In this document: positions 60,501-64,000 of the stretch, piece by piece
Layout of the letters: each line of letters opens with the position of its first letter
Position numbering within the stretch: position 1 is the first letter of the stretch
Source of the DNA: Aedoeadaptatus acetigenes
GTDB taxonomy: Bacteria > Bacillota > Clostridia > Tissierellales > Peptoniphilaceae
DNA length: 64,000 nucleotides
Direction of reading: 5' to 3'
Assembly: GCF_025566985.1 (NCBI RefSeq)
Contig: NZ_JAOQJD010000004.1
Location: forward strand, 101,108 to 165,107
Notes under the pieces: generated by a model
Database searches by the model: none
What the model saw: only the letters and a program-made list of their open reading frames with translations
What the model was told of the DNA's origin: nothing
Program-made: the position numbers and the translations under genes

Positions 60501-61372
60501 CCGCGATCCAGCTTCCGCTCCCCTTCGTCGATTTTTTCCAGGCCCCGATCCAATTCGTCGTAGCCTTCTCGTATATCCGCTTCCCCTTCGTCGATGTCTT
60601 TTCGCTTGTCCGCCAACAACTCGTCCAGCCGCGCGTCGCCCCGGTCCTTGAAGCGGTGGCGAAATTCCTTTCGGTGGGCGGTGTTCAAAGATTTATACTC
60701 CTCGCTGTAAACGGCGAGATTCTTCAGATCGTCGAAGAGAAAATGCACTTCCGTAATTGTGGGGTCCTTAAAAGCCAAGGGTGCGACGTAGCCGAAACCG
60801 TCGATCTTGTCGCCATTGGACGTGGTGCCTTTGTCCGCTTTGTCCAAGAAAATCGGACTCGTGGCAAAGCCCACCACTTTATAGGAATAACCTTCCATCA
60901 TGGGCGGGGCGTCTTCGTCGAGAAGATCCTCTTCCTTTTCAAAAACCACAGTGTCCCCGATCTTGTAGGTATCCTTCAAGGTAGGATCCAGGAGAATCTC
61001 ATCCGCTTCACGGGGCAGGCGGCCCTCCTTTAAAATCGGGCGGCTGATCCGCTTCGGAAGGGAGGAGAGGTAGAGGGTCTTTAATTCCTTCGTGGTCAAA
61101 TAGCCCGTGTGGAAATACTCCTTTGCCCGCACTCCTTCCATATCCGCGATGAGGCGCAAATCTTCCTCTTCCATGCCGTCGGAAGCGGCGAGGCGCAAAT
61201 CGTAGGCGTTGGATTTCTTCAGGGTGTCGGCCACGGTGCGGCGCATAATGGGCCCGGTCACCGTGAGTCCCACGAGAACGAAGACCCCTAATAGCACCAG
61301 GGCCAAGAGGGAGATAAAGCGCATTTTGTGGCCGGTGATCTCCCGCAGAAAATCTTTTTGTCTCGCATCCAT
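57521..61372 (-). CDS. ABC transporter permease with giant extracellular coiled coil, FtsX family
   Basis: 1283 residues. One membrane helix near the N-terminus (FISLLALVLLGVFVLVGLTV, about 18-37), an ectodomain (40-240), then a very long lysine/glutamate/alanine-rich coiled coil (about 250-740), three helices (about 760-890), second ectodomain and three C-terminal helices (1150-1280, ending LMVYFHNKLKTIDMVEALK). Two FtsX domains flank the coil. ATG 61372, just after the ATPase stop, is preferred over an overlapping TTG. The coiled coil resembles those of FtsX/VexAB-type systems that reach the cell wall or partner hydrolases; the role is inferred. Confidence 0.85.
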   Translation of the reverse strand: MDARQKDFLREITGHKMRFISLLALVLLGVFVLVGLTVTGPIMRRTVADTLKKSNAYDLRLAASDGMEEEDLRLIADMEGVRAKEYFHTGYLTTKELKTLYLSSLPKRISRPILKEGRLPREADEILLDPTLKDTYKIGDTVVFEKEEDLLDEDAPPMMEGYSYKVVGFATSPIFLDKADKGTTSNGDKIDGFGYVAPLAFKDPTITEVHFLFDDLKNLAVYSEEYKSLNTAHRKEFRHRFKDRGDARLDELLADKRKDIDEGEADIREGYDELDRGLEKIDEGERKLDRGARALRDNRAKFARGLSQGERKLAESRDKLNQARKSILFQEDQLSSGEKALLDGKNAVAAAMSDIQGKESEARGGIARADTAMDQILKEEAALNEAKQKLEAGKIPDVQFPDLPELPFSAKEIAKAQENVAATKAARPAKEATVNEKAAAVQTAQQAYEAAQGAVKDFGMDGVQGRIDALDKKISELTAQLNQEGADADAIKGQIDEAENKRAALEQQLKNSDYLAAKEKADEAKQALNAASGELAKAQGALAETDGIIAKGTEMIQGQMKAQAAREIMAEKIRAQQEELRKKKEELEAAKRDLAEKEAFLMEKKRETAAGRAKAKEALAAIEAGKAELRQKEGELSEKEKSLLQGKAAILAAKDQLSEGEDQYSKGKSDYAREKAEGRKKLDAAERELLSGRSDLASARATYEKKRADALKDLVKGQEDVDRAKELLTILKKPDYKITPLNEEMRTFVFLDYAHRVDKLSAVFPVFLFAIAMLLASTVMNRMVDDDRTVIGTYKALGYNNGAVADKYVRFGTLAALLGGIPGAFLGNFLLSKVIAEAYLASGIFDQLSMALYPGRIILAILIGMVATGLVAYVSVHRSLKLKTAALLMPKPPAKGTRIFLERIKWLWSRLSFFQKVTARNLFRDKKRMAMTIVGAMGCVALLVLGFGIRTSVDGLVEKQFDQLNRYDHLIFYEPLLDKEAHEAYKAKIEGDKHIRAKCSAYVETLAVGDEGYIDQPVTMIVPENEKDLKRVVTLRNRKTGAPIPLKGAVITEKLAAIKGVEAGGVIEIKNDDDVLYDVPVAAITEGYAGHYLYMDPDTYEEIFKKSYKTNGDLVDAARADVSYYKDYDSVVALTGIGDMRHMVDEIAGNINFIVFVILAASSTLAVVVLSTLTNINIEERRREISTIRVLGFYPKEVTRYIYRETGTLTAVGILLGFVVGKGLHLLVIRVVVPDFAMLDPKLGLLNYLLPAAITVVISLLLMVYFHNKLKTIDMVEALKSVE

Positions 61373-61373
61373 A

Positions 61374-62075
61374 CTACCACTCGATTTCTTCAATGGGCAC
61401 GGGGCGCTCGTTTAAATACATGGCCCGCACCTTGGCGTCGCTGATCTCGATAACACGGTCTGCCGCATCGGCAATGGCTCGGTTGTGGGTAATGACGATG
61501 AGGGTGTGGTCGTGTTTGCGACAGCTTTCCTCCAAGAGAAGGAGCACCTTCTTCCCGGTCTTGTAATCCAAAGCCCCGGTGGGCTCGTCGCAGAGAAGGA
61601 GCTTGGGATTCTTCCCCAGGGCGCGGGCGATGGCCACCCGCTGTTGCTCCCCGCCGGAAAGTTGGCTCGGGAAATTATTCATCCGCTCGCCCAAGCCCAC
61701 CCGCTCCAGAATCATTTCCGCATCCAGAGCGTCGTCGACGATGGCATTGGCCAGTTCCACGTTTTCCAGAGCCGTGAGATTGGGGATTAAATTATAAAAT
61801 TGAAAGACAAAGCCCACGTCCTTTCGCCGGTAGGTGGTGAGCTCCCTGTCGGAAAAGGCCGCAATGTCTTTGCCGTCCACCAAGACCTGACCGGAATCGT
61901 TGGTGTCCATGCCGCCCAAAATATTTAAAATCGTGGACTTGCCCGCTCCCGACGGGCCGACGATGACGACAAATTCCCCTTTTTCGATGGAAAAAGAAAC
62001 CCTGTCGTTGGCCACGGTCTTCGCCGATCCCGTGCCGTAGGTTTTCGTCGATTCGATAAATTCTACATAGGCCAT
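61374..62075 (-). CDS. ABC transporter ATP-binding protein (LolD/MacB type)
   Basis: 233 residues with Walker A VGPSGAGKSTILN, Q-loop FVFQFYNLIP, signature LSGGEQQRVAIARAL, Walker B LLLCDEPTGALD and ITHN switch. ATG 62075 follows AAAGGAGG; the longer frame upstream has no site. Paralogue of the ATPase at 40894. Partner of the coiled-coil permease, whose gene starts 1 nt after its stop. Confidence 0.94.
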   Translation of the reverse strand: MAYVEFIESTKTYGTGSAKTVANDRVSFSIEKGEFVVIVGPSGAGKSTILNILGGMDTNDSGQVLVDGKDIAAFSDRELTTYRRKDVGFVFQFYNLIPNLTALENVELANAIVDDALDAEMILERVGLGERMNNFPSQLSGGEQQRVAIARALGKNPKLLLCDEPTGALDYKTGKKVLLLLEESCRKHDHTLIVITHNRAIADAADRVIEISDAKVRAMYLNERPVPIEEIEW

Positions 62076-62130
62076 GAAATCCCCTCCTTTGCTTATGACT
62101 ATCTTACCACGTTTAAAGCCGCGAAACACC

Positions 62131-62159
62131 TTGCAAGGCTCCATTTCCTTCAGTACAAT
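62131..62159 (+). promoter_or_regulatory. Promoter of the YcxB-like gene
   Basis: TTGCAA (62131-62136), 17 bp, TACAAT (62154-62159), about 33 nt before the ATG. Confidence 0.7.
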
Positions 62160-62192
62160 ACATTTATAAACCGGCGACCGAAAGGAGGCTTC

Positions 62193-62687
62193 ATGAACGA
62201 AGTATTTACCATTACCGAAGACGACTACTTTGCCTACCAATGGCATTTATTTAAGCACAATCCCACGGCCAAGCGCAGCATGACCATTCAAATGCTCGCG
62301 CCCATCGCCGTCTTTCTCGCCATCGCGATCTTTTACATGGCCACGAAAAAGCCCGTGAAGGGCCTCTATCCCCTTGGCGTCGCCATGATCCTCTGGCCCT
62401 TTCTTTACCGCACCTTCTTTTTCCGCAGCATGAAGAAAAAGCTGAGAAAGCTGATCCGCAAAATGGAAAAAGACCTGCCCATAGGCGAGCACCGGGTGGC
62501 GATCACCGATTCGGGCATCGCAGACGGCGACGTAGCCTTCGCCTACGACGAGATCCGCGACCTCATCGCAAACGAAAACTTCCTCTACATCTTTTACAAA
62601 GACGCCGGACAAGCCTATCTGCTGCCGAAAAATCTGGCGAATGAAAAAATAAACAGCTACATCGGTAGTAAAAACAAGAAAGGATGA
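62193..62687 (+). CDS. YcxB-like membrane protein
   Basis: 164 residues. N-terminal polar segment with YFAYQWHLFKHNPTAKRSM, two close membrane helices (about 33-70) and a C-terminal cytoplasmic domain with YDEIRDLIANENFLYIFYKD and AYLLPK, the layout of the YcxB family. AAAGGAGG lies upstream. Divergent from the ABC ATPase gene and overlapping or near the start of the next gene. Function unknown. Confidence 0.8.
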   Translation: MNEVFTITEDDYFAYQWHLFKHNPTAKRSMTIQMLAPIAVFLAIAIFYMATKKPVKGLYPLGVAMILWPFLYRTFFFRSMKKKLRKLIRKMEKDLPIGEHRVAITDSGIADGDVAFAYDEIRDLIANENFLYIFYKDAGQAYLLPKNLANEKINSYIGSKNKKG

Positions 62688-62692
62688 TTCCC

Positions 62693-63829
62693 GTGAAAAA
62701 ACGCCTTACCCTACTCTTCACCCTGGCCCTCCTATTCTTTGCGGCTCCCGCCGCATACGCCGCCGACTTCACTCTGTGGATCAACGGCTCCAACCCGGCC
62801 GGCGGCGAAGACATGCCCTACATTAAACAAGGCCGCGTCATGGTGCCCTTGCGACTGATCTCCGAAAGCTTCGGCTTCGACGTCACCTGGAACGGCGCTG
62901 AGCGCAGGGTAACCATGACCCCGGCCAACGACCGCGTGAAAAACATGCCCACCTTCAGCGTAAAAATCGGCAGCCGCGACATTTACGCCAACGGCAATCA
63001 GCTGGCCACCACCGATGTTGCGGCGGAAATTCGAAACGACTACACCTACGTGCCCCTGCGCGCCATCGCCGAACTCTTCGGCTACCCGGTGCGTTGGGAC
63101 GATAGCGAGCGGGCCGCCATTATCGGAAACGAAGAGCCCGTGCCCTATGTCAATCGCTTCGGCGCGAAAGACATGGCCCTCTCCCTCGACGGACAGGATA
63201 AGGGGCAAATCAACGCCTTCGCCGAAAAGGGACAGCTCTACGTTCAGGCCGATGCCTTTGCCAAAGCCATGACCATGAGCTACAAACAAGAAGGCATGAC
63301 TTTTAGCGACGATCCCCTGGACCTTACGATCAATATGAAGGCCAAAGACGGCTTCGGCATCACCTACGACTGCCGCTACGTCACGTCCACCGACGGACTG
63401 AACTTCGGCATGTACGCCATGGACAATTATATAATCCGCGGGAACAAAGCCTACATTGCCATCAACTGCTTCGTCGATGCCAAACACATGAAGCTTAATG
63501 TCGAAGGCGATTCCATCCGCCTTACGACGGATCCCGCTCCGGAAACCTACCCCATCACCATTCTGAAATACGAAGATGAGGGCCGCAGAGTCCGCTACCT
63601 GCCCTCGAAATCCGACATGAACGTGGTATGGAACGGTAAAAACTATCGATTAAAAAACAGCGCAGGAAAAGAAGAAAACCTGGGCAAATACATGGAACGG
63701 ATCTTTGGCGACGACAGCCTCTATCAATCGCCCCCATCCGACAAAACCTTCCACCGCGCCTTTGGCATGAACAACCACTTCTACCTCATGCGCCAAGGCA
63801 AAATGGTCATCGGCGGTGCCTCCGACTGA
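62693..63829 (+). CDS. Secreted protein with copper amine oxidase-like N-terminal domains
   Basis: 378 residues. Signal peptide (about 1-24, APAAYAAD). Two stalk-type domains follow: GRVMVPLRLISESFGFDVTW and TYVPLRAIAELFGYPVRWDD, both ending with a W-based motif typical of the 'copper amine oxidase-like' domain found in many Clostridia surface proteins. The C-terminal 200 residues include a third weak repeat and an unrecognised part. Start is probably GTG 62693, because AAAGG is spaced 9 nt; the ATG 9 nt upstream abuts the site. No oxidase active site is present; the domain is a binding/stalk module. Confidence 0.85.
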   Translation: MKKRLTLLFTLALLFFAAPAAYAADFTLWINGSNPAGGEDMPYIKQGRVMVPLRLISESFGFDVTWNGAERRVTMTPANDRVKNMPTFSVKIGSRDIYANGNQLATTDVAAEIRNDYTYVPLRAIAELFGYPVRWDDSERAAIIGNEEPVPYVNRFGAKDMALSLDGQDKGQINAFAEKGQLYVQADAFAKAMTMSYKQEGMTFSDDPLDLTINMKAKDGFGITYDCRYVTSTDGLNFGMYAMDNYIIRGNKAYIAINCFVDAKHMKLNVEGDSIRLTTDPAPETYPITILKYEDEGRRVRYLPSKSDMNVVWNGKNYRLKNSAGKEENLGKYMERIFGDDSLYQSPPSDKTFHRAFGMNNHFYLMRQGKMVIGGASD

Positions 63830-63840
63830 TCGAAACAGAA

Positions 63841-63868
63841 ACGACGCCCGAAAAGGCGCCGTTTTTTT
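63841..63868 (+). terminator. Terminator after the copper amine oxidase-like protein gene
   Basis: ACGaCGCC / GGCGcCGT stem with a 6-nt loop and seven T. Confidence 0.85.
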
Positions 63869-63872
63869 GTAC

Positions 63873-64000
63873 CTTGAATTTACAATCTAAGTGCAACAAA
63901 AAATGATCCACCGTTTTCTGGTAAAATTGTGTCGACGAAAACCAATCAACCAGGAGGAACGATGAATCATTATTCTCATTTTACACTAAAAGAGCGTGAG
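63873..64000 (+). mobile_element. Left end of an IS30-family insertion sequence
   Basis: Begins with the terminal repeat shared with 35086-35115. A transposase start follows about 90 nt in, behind CAGGAGG. The element continues beyond the window, so its right end and target duplication cannot be seen. Confidence 0.75.
63962..64000 (+). CDS. IS30-family transposase, N-terminal fragment
   Basis: The first 13 codons read MNHYSHFTLKERE, closely matching the usual IS30 transposase start (Y-x-H-[FL]-T-x-x-E-R). AGGAGG precedes the ATG. Cut by the window end. Confidence 0.8.
   Translation, partial: MNHYSHFTLKERE

Noticed and set aside
1..64000. CRISPR array, rRNA operon, replication origin
   Set aside because: No regularly spaced direct repeats, rRNA-like sequence, or DnaA-box cluster was seen; the only periodic arrays are protein-coding repeats.

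Overview
The window looks like chromosome of a low-oxygen Bacillota, most likely a Tissierellia/Peptoniphilaceae-type anaerobe of moderate to high G+C. This is inferred from the gene set: a butyryl-CoA dehydrogenase/EtfBA operon, an incomplete TCA branch ending at 2-oxoglutarate, AhpC/AhpF peroxide defence, three SLH-domain surface proteins, an LPXTG protein with its own sortase, and strong AGGAGG ribosome-binding sites. Host genes are rich in G/C at third codon positions; several segments clearly are not.

Layout. 1-3556 (minus): type I restriction-modification operon hsdM-hsdS-hsdR, with hsdR cut by the window edge. 3.7-7.4 kb (minus): a small unknown protein, then an LPXTG surface protein overlapping its sortase. 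7.6-8.5 kb: tRNA-Val(GAC) and a DUF488 gene followed by a frameshifted cupin gene. 8.6-11.8 kb (minus): bcd-etfB-etfA. 12.2-12.8 kb: a RelB/ParE-type toxin-antitoxin pair flanked by two copies of one terminator. 13-17.8 kb: a 1608-residue SLH surface protein. 18.4-19.6 kb (plus): iron alcohol dehydrogenase. 19.8-30.5 kb: gltX, two PHP phosphoesterases, an SLH protein, a prolyl-tRNA-synthetase-like protein with a degraded synthetic site, an FMN-binding lipoprotein, a LacI-type regulator, a lipid kinase and two envelope-stress-like proteins. 30.8-35.1 kb (plus): aconitase, isocitrate dehydrogenase and citrate synthase overlapping by 1 nt each, making 2-oxoglutarate for glutamate synthesis.

35.1-40.75 kb is an A+T-richer island inserted in a terminator region. 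It carries an XRE regulator, two tandem m5C methyltransferases, an HNH restriction enzyme and an Abi_C-domain protein in one tight operon, plus debris of a conjugative element. An IS30-like terminal repeat remnant sits at its left edge; a real IS30-family element begins at 63.87 kb.

40.9-64 kb returns to the host: an ABC exporter, ahpCF, pyrF-pyrE-DUF1232, a polytopic membrane protein, an Mrp ATPase, a thiamine-binding protein, an alpha/beta hydrolase, an M18 aminopeptidase, a CNNM/CBS transporter with an SLH-CAP protein, two tandem tiny membrane proteins, a 4-OT tautomerase, a MATE pump, a second ABC exporter whose permease has a giant coiled-coil loop, a YcxB protein and a copper-amine-oxidase-like-domain secreted protein.

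The observations most worth following are the catalytically degraded ProRS paralogue that keeps its editing domain, the restriction/abortive-infection island and its edges, the duplicated terminator around the toxin-antitoxin pair, and the pair of tiny membrane proteins.
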